In this document: positions 24,255 through 35,912 of the stretch, one piece after another
Numbering within the stretch: position 1 is the stretch's first letter
Layout: each line of letters starts with the position of its first letter
Source: Sodiomyces alkalinus F11
Taxonomy: Eukaryota > Ascomycota > Sordariomycetes > Glomerellales > Plectosphaerellaceae
Reading direction: 5' to 3'
DNA: 64,000 bases
Assembly (NCBI RefSeq): GCF_003711515.1
Contig: NW_021167094.1
Span: forward strand, 1 to 64,000
Made by a program: the position numbers and the translations under genes
Notes under the pieces: generated by a model
What the model saw: only the letters and a program-made list of their open reading frames with translations
Told to the model about the DNA's origin: nothing
The model's database searches: none

Positions 24255-26027
24255 ATGGCCGCCAACAACATGCTCAATCCGTCCGTAGACCCGGACAGGG
24301 AAGATGAGCTCTTCGCACAGGAGGTCGAACAGATCAAGCAGTGGTGGCAGAACCCCAGGTGGCGGTATACCAGGAGACCCTTCACCGCCGAGCAGATTGC
24401 GTCCAAGCGTGGTAACCTGAAGATTGAGTACCCTGGCAATACGCAATCCAAGAAGCTCTGGTCTATCCTCGAACACCGCTTCGAGAACCGCGATGCCAGC
24501 TACACCTATGGCTGTCTCGAGCCTACCATGGTCACCCAGATGGCCAAGTACCTTGACACAGTCTACGTATCGGGCTGGCAATCATCATCGACCGCCTCAT
24601 CCTCCGACGAGCCGGGCCCCGACTTGGCCGACTACCCTTACACCACCGTCCCCAACAAGGTCGGCCACCTCTTCATGGCTCAGCTGTTCCATGACCGGAA
24701 GCAGCGCCAGGAGCGCCTGTCGACACCCAAGGCGGCCCGCGCCAAGCTGGCCAACGTCGACTACCTTCGTCCCATCATCGCAGACGCCGACACGGGCCAC
24801 GGCGGTCTCACGGCCGTGATGAAACTCACCAAGCTGTTCATCGAGAAGGGCGCCGCCGGCATCCACATCGAGGACCAAGCCCCCGGCACCAAGAAGTGCG
24901 GCCACATGGCCGGCAAGGTCCTCGTCCCGATCAGCGAACACATCAACCGTCTCGTCGCCATCCGCGCCCAAGCCGACATCATGGGCTCCGACCTCCTCTG
25001 CATCGCCCGCACCGACGCCGAGGCCGCCACCCTCATCTCCTCCAACATCGACCCCCGCGACCACGCCTTCATCCTCGGCTCGACCAACCCGGGTCTCCAG
25101 CCGCTGAGCGACCTCATGGTGGCCGCCGAGCGTGCTGGTAAAGTCGGCGAGGAGCTGCAGGTCATCGAGGACGCCTGGTTGGAGAAGGCCAACCTCAAGC
25201 GCTTCGACGACGCCGTGGTCGAGTCGATCCGCAACGGCGCTCACTCGGACAAGGACGCCCTGGTGGCCCGCTACCTCGAGGCCGCCAAGGGCAAGTCCAA
25301 CGCCGAGGCCCGCGCCGTCGCCCGGGCCATTTTGGGCGTTGATATCTTCTTCGACTGGGACGCCGCGCGTACGCGCGAGGGCTACTACCGTCTCAAGGGC
25401 GGTTGCCATTGCGCCATCAACCGTGCCATCGCCTATGCGCCGTACAGCGACGCCATTTGGATGGAGAGCAAGTTGCCCGATTACAAGCAGGCGGAAGACT
25501 TCGCCAGGGGAGTCCATGCTGTTTGGCCGGAGCAGAAGTAAGTCTTTCCTTTTTTTTTTTTTTTTTCTGTCTGTTTCTATCTCTTTTTTGTCCTTTCGTG
25601 ACCTCGTCTCCAAAAAGACATGGGATGGTGCGAGAACCGTCTGCTGACTGACTTTCTTCTGCTCTGCAGGCTCGCTTACAACCTTTCCCCCTCGTTCAAC
25701 TGGAAGACGGCCATGCCCCGTGCCGAGCAGGAGACGTATATCCGCCGGCTCGCGAAGCTGGGCTACTGCTGGCAGTTCATCACGCTGGCGGGCCTGCACA
25801 CCACGGCTCTTATCAGCGACAAGTTCGCCAAGGCGTACAGCCAACAGGGCATGAGGGCTTACGGCGAGCTGGTGCAGGAGCCCGAGATGGAGAGCGGGGT
25901 CGATGTCGTCAAGCATCAGAAATGGAGTGGTGCGAGCTACGTTGACGAGATGCTCAAGATGGTAATGGGCGGTGTTAGCAGTACAGCTGCCATGGGTAAG
26001 GGTGTTACCGAGGATCAGTTCCACTGA
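24255..26027 (+). CDS. icl1: Isocitrate lyase
   Basis: First enzyme of the glyoxylate shunt: cleaves isocitrate to succinate and glyoxylate, needed for growth on acetate, ethanol or fatty acids. Exons 24,255-25,537 and 25,670-26,027, intron of 132 bp, 546 aa. The catalytic signature KKCGH is at residues 213-217 (Cys215 as the active-site base), and the fungal-type insertion after about residue 105 is present. The N-terminus ([19 protein letters not shown]) matches the family at the chosen ATG, which has a CACCATGG context. The C-terminus is EDQFH, so there is no canonical SKL-type peroxisomal signal. Isocitrate lyases of filamentous fungi are usually glyoxysomal, so any targeting would have to be internal or via another route. 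A perfect 8-bp hairpin lies just after the stop. Confidence 0.96.
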
Positions 26028-26040
26028 GGGGGCTTCCGAT

Positions 26041-26066
26041 ACAGGTGGATTTTTTCCACCACCTGT
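26041..26066. repeat. Perfect inverted repeat in the isocitrate lyase 3' region
   Basis: ACAGGTGG (26,041-26,048) and CCACCTGT (26,059-26,066) flank a 10-base loop containing six T residues, 14 bases after the stop codon. It would form a stem-loop in the 3' untranslated RNA. Function is unknown; fungi do not terminate this way, so an mRNA-stability or protein-binding role is only a guess. Confidence 0.5.
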
Positions 26067-26776
26067 TTTGGTATGTTTTTTCCGGCTTTTTGGGGAGCAC
26101 GCAGATGTTGGGTTAAATGAGAAAATGATGGGAATATAGGTAGGTATTCTGCCATGCTACCTCGTACAGTACACAGAGTACATAAAAATACAACGCGCCA
26201 TTGGCCGCATCATGTATTATGATACCGGATCTTGGCATCCCATAAAGTCTGACGAAACGATGGATTACATAATCTGACAGTGGCAATGTATTATCTAATA
26301 TTCCATATCCGTACTTCGTGCATCATCTCTCTCCACAACGATGGAGCAGACGACCACCTTCCTAACCTACACTCACACTGCAGCCATGTACGTGTATTGA
26401 TCACGCCCAGCTGTCCAAGCTGCTATACTCCGCGTATCAGCAGGTCCTATTTCACGGGCGTGTTCTAACCCTCCCAACTGGATATAACTTTCAATGCATA
26501 TATTCGGAATTAGAACTCTCTGAATATTCAGGCTCGTCTTCATCGGCTCAGTCCTCCCAGAGCTAAAGCGCCACTTCGGTTCTCTTTGCCCCCGTCAGGT
26601 GGAAAGGCCGCTATTCCTGGGCAGCGAATAGTGTTGCGAGTCTCGAGAGTCGAGGCCGAGGCTCTAGAAAGAGCGGATGGCGTAGTATGTCCTAGAATTT
26701 CTGGTTACAGCCATAAGACCAGACACTCCGAGCGACGACCGACAAACAAGCTACCGTTTCCTCCATCCAGTGGGTG
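26067..26776. other. Intergenic region between icl1 and ccz1
   Basis: About 0.7 kb. Holds the isocitrate lyase 3' region and the promoter of the CCZ1-like gene. No open frame with protein-like character and no RNA gene recognised. Confidence 0.5.
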
Positions 26777-29435
26777 ATGGCATCGCCCGGGGACATTGTA
26801 CCAGCACGGCTGGGATTTTTCGCCATCTTTAACCCGTCCCTGGGCGAGACTGACGAGACGATTGACGACCAAATCGTCTACTATGCCTCCGTAAACACCC
26901 AGAGCCAGCGGCTTCGGCGCCGCCACCGCTCTCGCGGAAAGCCCACCGAGCACATCCCCCAGGAAGAGCGCAATGAGCGCCTCCGACAGATCGGCTTGGC
27001 CCAGGGCATGATCGAGTTCAGCAGGAGCTTTTCGGGCGGCGTCGCTGTTGACGCCATTGACACGGAGAAGGCTCGCGTTATCCTCCACGAGATCGAGCCA
27101 GGCTGGTGGATACTGGCGGTATGTACACGACCTACTGCTCCGAGAACCCACGCAGTTCAATGAAACCCACCCTTTCTTTCTTTACCCCCCGCCCAATGCT
27201 GACTCTTCGTCTTTCTTACAACAGTCCATCGACTTGACGCGTGTCCCTCTTCCTCCGAAGCTGGCGACCGGTCGGACAGGGGGGCCAGCCCAGGAGGTCG
27301 TCGAGTATTCGTCTAGGGAGATCAAGCCCGCGGCCCTCCTACGGCAGGACCTGCTCCGCGCCCACTCCGTCTTTCTCCTGCACCACGACTCGTCTCTGAG
27401 CTCGCTCTTCCGACGCAGTCGGCGGTCCCGGTTCGTTACCATCCTGAGCAGGTACTGGGACCTGTTCCTCTCCACCTGGAGCGTCATGCTGCACGGGAAT
27501 CCGACGCGCAACGTCTTCAACGGCATCAACGTGGCCGCTTCGGGGGAGCTGGGAATCGGCGTCGGCGAAGAGGAGAGGGGAAGCGGGGAGCGCGAAGTCC
27601 TCGAAGGTCTTATCGGTCGCGTCGAAGGCCTCGTCGACCTTGTCGTATCCAGGTTCGGATCTCGCGATTCCGAGATGGACGATGATGCTACTGCGTCGGA
27701 TGCAGCTGCAAAGGGGCGGTGGCTTGGAACCGGACAGGAGCCCGGCGCCGATGACGGAGCCATCTTTCTCGGAACGGGAGCCCTGTCTCGTGAATCGCTG
27801 AGGCATGTGACGCATTGGATGGAGGATATCTATATCTGGGGCGAACATGCATACGGTGTCAGCGACAGTCCAACCTCGACTCGTCCCTCGCGGAGAGCGA
27901 AAAAGTCGAGGTCCCGCCAAGGAGCTCCCCATCTACCAGATGACGCCCTAGCCAAGCCTTCTTCCGTCCTGTTGTCGGATGGGACAGGGGCGTTCACAAA
28001 CGCAACATCCATCCTGACCCCGACGGAGACGGCGACGGCGACCATAGCTGAGCGAAGGGGCCAGAACATTGGTTCAATGGGCGCACCGACGGCTGCCGAG
28101 TCCCATGGTTTACCCGGAAACGATGCCCTGCGGAATCAATCTTCGGAGGCTGCAGATGGACACCTAGACAAGCTCATGAACTACATGAAATTAGGGTACG
28201 GTACGTACTGGGCTGTCGGTAATAAGTCTGGCGAATCGTCCGCCCAGGCCCAGAGTGCGAGCCAGACGGGCGCAGCCACGACCAGCCAACGGCCGACTCA
28301 GAAATCGAAGGTGGTCGAAGTGGCCGACGACACGACGGGGTACTACCTCATTGGCTTAATTGGGCGCGTAGAAGAAGGTGTAGGTGTCGGTGCAGATGTG
28401 GAAGAGGATCGTGGATCGGACGAGTCGGAAGGAAACTCGCGCACCATGGTTCGCACTCTCCACGTCGAGCTTGAGGAGGAGGCGATGAAAGTCGCCGAGA
28501 GAGACGTCGTGAGGGAGCCCGGCACTTCTACGTCCACGACTACATCCGTGGCCACGCCCGTGGCTACTACACCCGGCCAGGAAGCGACAACTGTCAGTGG
28601 GCAGACGGCGACATCCGGCTCGGTATCTGAGAAGCAAGGCCAGAACGAGAGGAGAAAAGTACGTGTGGTGGTCTACGTGAACAGGCCTTTCATCTTCACG
28701 TTCCTCTTCCGGCTACACACCGACTCGCTAGCTTGGGACTCCCTCTACAGGTCCCTGCATTATCAGCTGGCGCCTCTCCGCAGGCCGCTCCTGATGTCGA
28801 CGCAATATCGACCTGAGCGGCCGGACGTGGGACCGGCGGGCGCGAGCATCCGTGAGATCGTCTGGGACCCGGTGGCCATGACGGTGCACAGCACGATCCC
28901 CAACATCCCTGATTCGACACAGCCACCGCCGGCGTCATCGGAAGCGGGCGCGGCCGAGCCGTTGTGGTCGCGGGCCGAGGCGATGAACACGCACATGCAG
29001 CTTCTCAACATTTACGGCTCGACGCGGAACGAGGCCACCGAACTGGAGCGCACCTGCAAAACGAACCGCGGCTGGTGGGTCGTCTGGACGCGGATACTGG
29101 CCCGGCCGCCGCTGTCCCCCCGGTCGGCGGCGGGGTCTGAGTCCCAGGGGCATGCGCTGTCCAGCTCCTCTAGTGACGCGGGGACGTCCACTACGGAGGA
29201 CGGTGGCAAGGAGGCGTCTTCCCCGGCCTCGTCCGGGCGGAGTGTGAGGAAGGAGATCTTCCTGATCCGTAAGGCGAGCGACCACGCCGGGGCTTGGGGC
29301 CGGGGATTCAGCGGGGCGTATTTGTACAGTGAGACGGGAGGGGGTTGGAGCGACGGCTCAAGCAGGCTCGTCGGTCAGGGGATCGGGGTCGACACGAGGA
29401 GGTATATCGAGGGTCTCCTCAGCTTGCACGTATAG
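26777..29435 (+). CDS. ccz1: Vacuolar fusion protein CCZ1 homologue
   Basis: CCZ1 with MON1 forms the guanine-nucleotide exchange factor that activates the Rab7 GTPase Ypt7 at late endosomes, vacuoles and autophagosomes. Exons 26,777-27,118 and 27,225-29,435, intron 106 bp, 850 aa. The N-terminus (RLGFFAIFNPSLGETDET from residue 9) is the conserved first longin strand of the CCZ1 family, followed by WWILA and a long helical stretch of the first longin domain (to about residue 240). A low-complexity acidic/Ser-rich linker covers about 250-350 and 400-620. The conserved RPFIFTFLFRLHTDSLAW segment near residue 600 begins the later longin domain, and the C-terminus returns to conserved sequence (KEIFLIRKASDHAG). 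The start is the ATG at 26,777; the GTG before it is not used. Expected partner MON1 is not in the window. Confidence 0.85.
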
Positions 29436-31295
29436 ATAATACTTCTCCTGGCGAGGGATTTGCAAGGTGCTGAGGAAATGACAAGCAAATAATGGAGGGG
29501 ACAGGGAGGGCGTTCAGGTTCGGCCCAATGCTGTGGAAGCTTGGACGAGGGTGTGCCATGTTCGTTGGTTCACGACTGTGACGACTAAACGCTCATATCG
29601 CAACCATCATCAATCACACCGTACGTGTACGTTGTAGACCCCATGTACAAATACGTACGAAGTAGACACATAATATATGGTACGACGGGGCGGCACCTCT
29701 GGACGGATCAAGACGCATGTCGCTCCAATGTTCGCATTCCAGTCAAGGGGCCTTGCTCCTTTTCCTGTTCTATTTCCTGTTCTTTTTCATTTGTGTTTGT
29801 GCATGTGTACAATCCGGAGTGTTCCTAAATGCGAATGCGAGTACGAGTACACTACGTAGAAAGTTCCAGTTTCCGGGTGAAAGGTTAAGAACTTCCAATC
29901 ACTTTGTTTCCACTCGGTAATGACGCACGAGGCGAAACGTTGATAAGCGTTGAAGTCGTCCTTTTTTTCGGCAGCGAATCGCTGTCCGCATTCGGTGGCA
30001 GCGGCAGGTTCCCACGGACCCTCGTCCCGGAAAATGATCGACGCCGGGAGTTGGGGCCTCGAACCATGTACAACGTAGGTATTTTAAGTGTTGTGTTACA
30101 ATATGGTACGTTGCTGTGGTAGCCGAGAAGTACAAGGGCAAAGGATTCCGGCAGCACCCTAAAATTTCATTTACCTTCTTAAAAAAGGAAAAGACCTTCT
30201 TAAAAAAGGAAAAGAAAGAGAGAGAGAGAGAGAGGGAGAGCAAAATGAACGAAGAGAAACGAGACGGGTAGTAAACGCCAAGGCATTCAAAGATACGAGA
30301 TGGAATGACTCCCAGGAGATGGTTCCCCATATTTTCATGTCCTACAAAGTACCTTTAACAACGCTACACCATGCTTGGCTAGTCACATGTAGCAACACAA
30401 CCAAGTCTGTGCTAGACTCGGCCCATGATGCCATTGGTGGTGGGGCACACGGCGTGGATGCAGGGCTTATTACGGATTATGGATGGCTCTACCAGCTTGG
30501 ATGAGATCATAGCTTCACAATGTTCCCGACCACAGATCGCCCCCGGACAACAACAACATCATCGAATAGACACAAGGACAAGCAAGTCACACCTCATCAA
30601 CCCAGCGGCTAGCCATACCTACCTTATGCATTAGGAAATAGTACTGCACACTTGGGCGGGGAACTTCACACGTAATTTTGCACGTCTTACCTGCTTCAAA
30701 ACTTCCTGAAAGACGGCTGTGGTATAGTACACGTACGGTACCACTTGGGCTGCCAGCCTCGTCCCTCGACTTGCATTGACAGAGTTGGGTAGGACCATTT
30801 ACTTCCGTGCGACCATTCCACACCTTCCCGAGTCATGCCCCCCTTGGAAATTCCCTTATTAGCAGTCACCCTCCGCCCACCACCACTACCACCCACCACC
30901 ACATCATCATTGACTGCTGTGACTTTGTTTCTTTTTTTCCCTTTTTTTTTTTTTTTGGTTTGCCTTTTACCTTTGGTGTTCTGATTCACAGACCACTTCT
31001 TGTCTTTCACTCGTATTTAAGACTTCTGTCTGCCCCATCTCCACCCTGTCCACTCCGAATAATATCATCACGAGAGAACGAAAACCCCGGGTCTACAAAA
31101 TAGCTAGTTCTCAATAAACGAGCCTATCCCGAAAACTTAGCCCGCTGAGACCCCTTTTTTATCGTCGCGCATCCATTACACCGGAGCCAATCTTACTCGA
31201 CGACTTTTGCGCCCGACACCAAAACAACAAGAGAACATAAGTTCATAACCACCCACCAAAAAAAGCAACCATCAACACAAAAGACATCGCCAACC
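29436..31295. other. Intergenic region upstream of nce102
   Basis: 1.9 kb with no supported gene. It contains a 21-bp tandem duplication (30,173-30,193 and 30,194-30,214, ACCTTCTTAAAAAAGGAAAAG) running into a GA microsatellite (about 30,215-30,240). A long poly-T/pyrimidine tract (about 30,925-30,960) and CT-rich leader lie ahead of the next gene. No tRNA or other RNA gene recognised. Confidence 0.5.
30173..30240. repeat. 21-bp tandem duplication and GA microsatellite
   Basis: ACCTTCTTAAAAAAGGAAAAG occurs twice head to tail (30,173-30,193 and 30,194-30,214), followed by an AG run to about 30,240. It lies in intergenic DNA and is probably slippage-derived. Confidence 0.85.
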
Positions 31296-31802
31296 ATGCT
31301 CGAAAACATGTTCAAGACAGGCCTCCGCCTGGCCCAGCTCCTCTGGACCCTCCTCGTCACCGCCCTCATCGGCAACGTAATCGACCTCAACCGCAACGGG
31401 CCCATGGCAGCCGTGAACTTCGCCATGTTCACCGCCGTCCTCTCCTGGATCGCCGCCCTCTACGGCCTGGCGGCGTCCCTCTTCTCCTCCCTCGCCATCC
31501 CGCTCGTGACCCTCGTCCTCGACGGCCTGGCGACCATCTTCACCTTCATCGCCGCCGTCGTGCTCTCCGCCCGCCTGGGCGCCGTGAACTGTGACGTCAC
31601 CGCCGGTCGCTCGGGCGACTGGATCGCATACGGCGCCGCCGACACCGAGAAGCGGTGTCGCACCATCCAGGCCTCCCTCGTCTTCATGTGGTTCCTCTTC
31701 GCCTGCTTCGCTGCCGGCCTCGTCTTCGCGTTCGCCGACTTCCGTCGGAGCGGTGGCTCCATTCGCGGGTCGAGGCCTAATATGACCCAGGTCGGTGTTT
31801 GA
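31296..31802 (+). CDS. nce102: Nce102-like MARVEL-domain membrane protein
   Basis: Small four-span membrane protein, 168 aa, single exon. Hydrophobic segments are near residues 10-28, 38-58, 64-90 and 126-150. The N-terminal LLWTLLVTALIGNVI stretch and the overall length match the Nce102/Fhn1 family, known in yeast as an eisosome organiser and sphingolipid sensor of the plasma membrane; the 'non-classical export' name is historical. A hydrophilic loop with Cys residues (VNCDVTAG, EKRCRT) lies between spans 3 and 4. The cytosolic tail is short and basic. The gene is convergent with the mim2-like gene. Assignment to the MARVEL family is firm from topology and sequence pattern; orthology to Nce102 specifically is a little less certain. 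Confidence 0.85.
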   Translation: MLENMFKTGLRLAQLLWTLLVTALIGNVIDLNRNGPMAAVNFAMFTAVLSWIAALYGLAASLFSSLAIPLVTLVLDGLATIFTFIAAVVLSARLGAVNCDVTAGRSGDWIAYGAADTEKRCRTIQASLVFMWFLFACFAAGLVFAFADFRRSGGSIRGSRPNMTQVGV

Positions 31803-32573
31803 TCGAGAGCGATGTTTTTGTTTTCTTCCTTTCGTTTTTCTTTCGTTTATTTTCTGACCAGGTCTTAAAATAAAGGTCTAATCGACGTGCCATCGCACGC
31901 AAAGAAAAAAAAAAAAAAAAACCCCCCATGCTACAAGGACAAGGGCGCCCCGTGCTTCTTGTATGTCCCAGAAAGGTTGACGTGAAGAGGCGTGTAGAGA
32001 AGGGACACGGAGAACCATGTCGAACGATTCCATGCGGTGTGTTTCGATGTGGGCAGGCCCAGCAATAGGATACAGGATGAGCATGATTCTCGGGGTTTGG
32101 ATCTCTTGATGATTGGCGTTACTAGGCGATGTATTCATATTCGACAAGGGAAAGGATCAAGGCAGGATTATGAGTTCACCACACATTTGATAATAAGACA
32201 AAAGTAATCAATCCGTTATAGAGCGCATTGTCGTCCGACGCCAGGCTTGCTGCCTCGCATACAGAGTGCAGGGAAAGCTACCGCTCATAAATTGCCCCAA
32301 ACGAAGTCTACCGCGTCCTGGTCAGCTTGCGGGAAACCATAATCGGTAATGTACGGTATTTTAGCAGGCTAGGCGGTGTATATGACATGACAGCCGACCG
32401 CTTTTTTGTTTTATTCCTGTTTTAGCTGTGTCCAACGGGTGTTCCAGCAAGATCAAGCAACTCCGCAACGCCAACCAGCCCATTTCACTACTCCATATGT
32501 ACACTCCAGACAGCCATCTCTCGATATAATGACGTCTCGCCGCCTTGGGGGAAGAGTCGATATTGCCAGTATT
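31803..32573. other. Convergent intergenic region (nce102 / mim2-like)
   Basis: Holds the 3' regions of two genes that face each other. Includes a 19-base A-run (about 31,903-31,921). No other feature seen. Confidence 0.5.
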
Positions 32574-33029
32574 TTATAGTGTAGCAGCGGCTTCGACGGC
32601 GCCGATCATGTTGAATCGGGACTTGCTAGTCCACCGGATCTCGACGTTGTGCATCCATTCCATATAACGAGCCCAACCTGCGTGCAAACAATTGTCAGTC
32701 ATATCATCATCATATGGTTCTCCTCTCTGTTTCTGTTTCTGTTTCTGTTCTTTTCTTTTCTGGGAAGCTGGCGAGGCAAGGAATAAAGGAGGGTTCGTAC
32801 TCCAATAGGCAAACTTCCTGCCCATAAATTTCCCGGCAAAGGGCACGATGACCATCGTAAGCAGGAGCTTCATCTGCTCTAAGCTCCTCTCCCACTCCGC
32901 CTGAGCATCCGAGTCGGCTTCGGAATCTATCGCGCTGCTGGAAAGGGAAGGTAGAGAATCGAGCTCGTCGTTGTCGGCCGACGGCGACATGTCGTCGTGA
33001 AAGATGTATGAGCCGGCGGCGGATGGCAT
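32574..33029 (-). CDS. mim2: Mitochondrial import protein 2 (Mim2)-like
   Basis: Mim2 with Mim1 forms the MIM complex of the outer mitochondrial membrane, which inserts alpha-helical outer-membrane proteins. Exons (minus) 33,029-32,801 and 32,677-32,574, with an intron of 123 bp (GTACGA..GCAG), about 110 aa. The N-terminal half is acidic and Ser-rich. A single hydrophobic segment follows (KLLLTMVIVPFAGKFMGRK), then FAYWSW, RYMEW and the C-terminus AGAVEAAATL-like (here IGAVEAAATL), the pattern I associate with fungal Mim2. The same frame is open to an ATG at 33,296, giving an alternative longer start; I prefer 33,029 because the product then has family length. Identification rests on recalled family pattern. 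Confidence 0.65.
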   Translation of the reverse strand: MPSAAGSYIFHDDMSPSADNDELDSLPSLSSSAIDSEADSDAQAEWERSLEQMKLLLTMVIVPFAGKFMGRKFAYWSTNPPLFLASPASQKRKEQKQKQKQRGEPYDDDMTDNCLHAGWARYMEWMHNVEIRWTSKSRFNMIGAVEAAATL

Positions 33030-33868
33030 GGTCGGCGTAGGGGTGGAGGCCGGCACCCGATGCTGGGGGACGAGGAGGCGGGCAAGTGACGAGAGGAGAT
33101 CTGACGTGTCAAGATGGGAGAAGGAGTCGGGGACTACGGGTCGGATTCGCGAGGCATCTCCCGGAGGACCAATATAACAGTCTGATCCGGTTGAGTCGCT
33201 CTTGAATATAGAAATAAATGATCGACTGTGTGGTTGACCGGTAATTCTCCGTACAGACCGGGGAAATGTTGAGGCTGTTACGACTTCCGGGCCCACAGTA
33301 TCGGGCCCATGGGAACCCCGTTACCTCATCAACTTCATATTACCTAAGTACATGTATTAGGTAATGAAGACGAGGGGGGATACTCTCTTCTGATTGGCCC
33401 TCGAATTCTGGGTAATTGCAGCACGTGACTTTGGTTAGGTTTGTCCGGCCGCCCCCCGTAGCACTCGCTCGAGCTCTGAGTCACAGCATCCTTTGTCAGT
33501 CCGCTATGAACTGTATGAACTGTCCTCCGCCTTCCCAGTCACCTGCCCAACAAGCCAAAAGACCATCCGCAAGATCGCTCAAATCCCACCCCAAGAAGGC
33601 TCATAATATCCAGCCATTATCAAGTCGATTAGACCGGAGAACGGAAAATCTTCGATCCATAAATCCGTTTGGGTATTTCTTTTCCTTTTCGCACCACAAG
33701 GACCAGGACTTGCCTCCCGGATTCATTTGGATTCCTGCCCAGGATTAATCGTACTTTCTTCCCACTTGGACCGAAACCTGTACCTACCTTACCTGCAGCC
33801 TTACGTAGGTACATGTACCTTTCTGCGCACAAACCAAACTCCGTTTTCGCCGAGATCAAACCACAATC
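33030..33868. promoter_or_regulatory. Shared upstream region of mim2-like and eIF2-beta genes
   Basis: The two genes diverge from this 0.84-kb stretch, so it should hold both promoters. It contains palindromic TACCTAAGTACATGTATTAGGTA (about 33,341-33,363) and a TACCTACCTTACC / GTAGGTACATGTACC cluster (33,781-33,818) close to the eIF2-beta start. No consensus regulator site can be assigned. Confidence 0.4.
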
Positions 33869-35527
33869 ATGGAGGTATGTCCCTGCTATTTTTTAGCCCT
33901 TCCGAGTCCACCACCATTGCTTCGTACCACCACCAAAAAAAAATCGCCCCTCCATAGTCGTTCATGATTAATTACCCCACCGCCTTCCTCCTTCCTCCTC
34001 CATTGCCTACTATCCATTGCTATTTCCGTTGTCATTGCACTCTTCACGGAGCTTGAACCTAGAAAGTGAGACCGAAACGGGTTTGATGCGGAAGTTGTTC
34101 CGTTCAGTCGTTCAGCCGTTAATTTCTTTTCCGTTTTCTCCCTTCTTGCCTCCTTTCCCCCATCTCTGTCTTGGGTAATTCAGTACTCAAGGCACTCTCC
34201 GNNNNNNNNNNNNNNNNNNNNNNNNNNNNNNNNNNNNNNNNNNNNNCTGTTTTGGATTTTTGGTTCGAGATAATTCTGCGCGCTAGCGAACCCACTACTC
34301 ACAGTCTCTCGTTTTCCCTTCAGGACGCTCCTCTGCCCGAACGCAAACAACGCAAATCAGTCGCCTTCACCAACGAGCGAGTAGTCGTCGACGCCGACGG
34401 TTCTATCACCATGGTCAACACTCCGGATGAGACCAAGGACACGGCCCAGTCCCACACGCCTCGTACGCCGCCGCTTTCCGCAGCTCTTGGAGCATTTACT
34501 GATCCCTCATCTGAAGCTGGTGACGAGACCACTCCCGCCGCGGTCGATGATGGCGGGCTGGACCTGACACTGAAGAAGAAGAAGAAGAAGAAGGTCCCCA
34601 AGGACGATGACGAGGAAGGTGGCGAGGATACCGGTGCCGGCGCCGAGGATGGTGGGCTTGACCTTACCATAAAAAAGAAGAAGAAGAAGAAGGCGCCCAA
34701 GGAGGGCGAAGAGGACGAATTCGCCGCCAAGCTCAAGGCGCTCGAGCTCGAGGGTAAAACGGAGGAGGGCGCCGCAGCGGAAGAGCCGGCCGACGAGGGC
34801 GACATGGATGCCGGCACCGGCATCTGGGCACACGATGAGACCAGACCCCTGAGCTACACGCTCCTTCTGGACAGATTCTTCCACCAGCTCTCGCAGCGGA
34901 ACCCGGACCACGCCCTGAGTGGATCCAAGAGCTACAAGATTCCTCCCCCGCAGTGTATGCGTGAAGGAAACAAGAAGACCATCTTCGCCAACCTTGCCGA
35001 GATCGCCAAGCGCATGAAGCGGACAGAGGAGCATCTCACTCAGTACGTCATACCCCGAAATGAGTCAAATATGTCGATAAGAGAGGACAGAGAAATGCAG
35101 AGAACGAGGGAAGTCTCCATATGCATAGACAGTTGCTAACGCGAGGACGCAAACAGATACTGCTTGTCCGAGTTGGGTACTTCTGGTTCGACTGACGGTA
35201 GCCGTCGTCTTGTCATCAAGGGTCGGTTCCAACAGAAGCAGATTGAGAATGTGTTGCGGAAATATATCAGTATGTTTTGTTATTTCCTTTTTTTTTTTTT
35301 TTTCCTCCTTTTCCTCCTCCTGCCCAGCCCCCCCTTTCTTCCCTTTGCTAACAACCTTCGCAGTCGAGTACGTCACTTGCAAGACGTGCAAGTCGCCCAA
35401 CACAGAGCTCAACAAGGGAGAGAACCGTCTCTACTTCGTCAACTGCAACTCGTGCGGTTCTCGACGGACGGTCACCGCCATCAAGACTGGTTTCTCGGCC
35501 CAGATCGGCAAGAGAAAGAAGATGTAG
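33869..35527 (+). CDS. sui3: Translation initiation factor eIF2, beta subunit
   Basis: Part of the eIF2 heterotrimer that delivers initiator Met-tRNA to the 40S ribosome; the beta subunit contacts eIF5 and eIF2B. Exons 33,869-33,874, 34,324-35,042, 35,157-35,269 and 35,364-35,527, giving 333 aa. The first exon codes for only Met-Glu before a GTATGT donor; the next begins [12 protein letters not shown], as in fungal homologues. Two lysine blocks (KKKKKKK, each preceded by GGLDLT) bind eIF5/eIF2B-epsilon; the usual count is three. The conserved core runs from [13 protein letters not shown] to the zinc ribbon (CKTC..CNSC) and the basic end GKRKKM. Intron 1 (33,875-34,323) contains a 45-base run of N (34,202-34,246), so a small extra exon there cannot be excluded. 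Confidence 0.93.
34202..34246. other. Assembly gap (45 N)
   Basis: Unresolved bases inside the first intron of the eIF2-beta gene. The flanks are CT-rich and of normal composition. The true gap length may differ from 45. Confidence 0.95.
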
Positions 35528-35912
35528 GGTTAAAGCTAGCTACAGCTCTACGGGGAGTTTTGGACGGGAGTGGTCTTCTCTTTACCATCACTCTCCTTTT
35601 TTCTTGTTTTTCTTCTCTCTTTCCCTTTTTTTTCGTTTGTTTCTCTTTTCCTCACTTACTTTGCATGCTGGTGAAGCTTACCGGCGTCCGGGGCATGTGC
35701 TGAGGCCGTGTACACACTGCCATTTCTTTCGACGTACTTCGTCTCGTTAAGTTCAATGAGATGCGACATGACACGGCATCGGAGTGGAACCAGTTGGGGT
35801 AGGAATAGGTACGAACGGGTAGGAATGGGTAGTCTCATGACGGTCAGAAACAATACATTGCGACATGACATGGTATGAAACGACGTAGGACCTGTATTGA
35901 AGCGTTGAGACA
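35528..35912. other. Convergent intergenic region (eIF2-beta / membrane protein)
   Basis: Short T-rich 3' region of eIF2-beta and the 3' end of the minus-strand membrane-protein gene. No other feature seen. Confidence 0.5.

Noticed and set aside
24597..26024. 475-codon minus-strand frame
   Set aside because: Shadow of isocitrate lyase; its Gly/Val-rich composition comes from reading GC-rich codons on the wrong strand.
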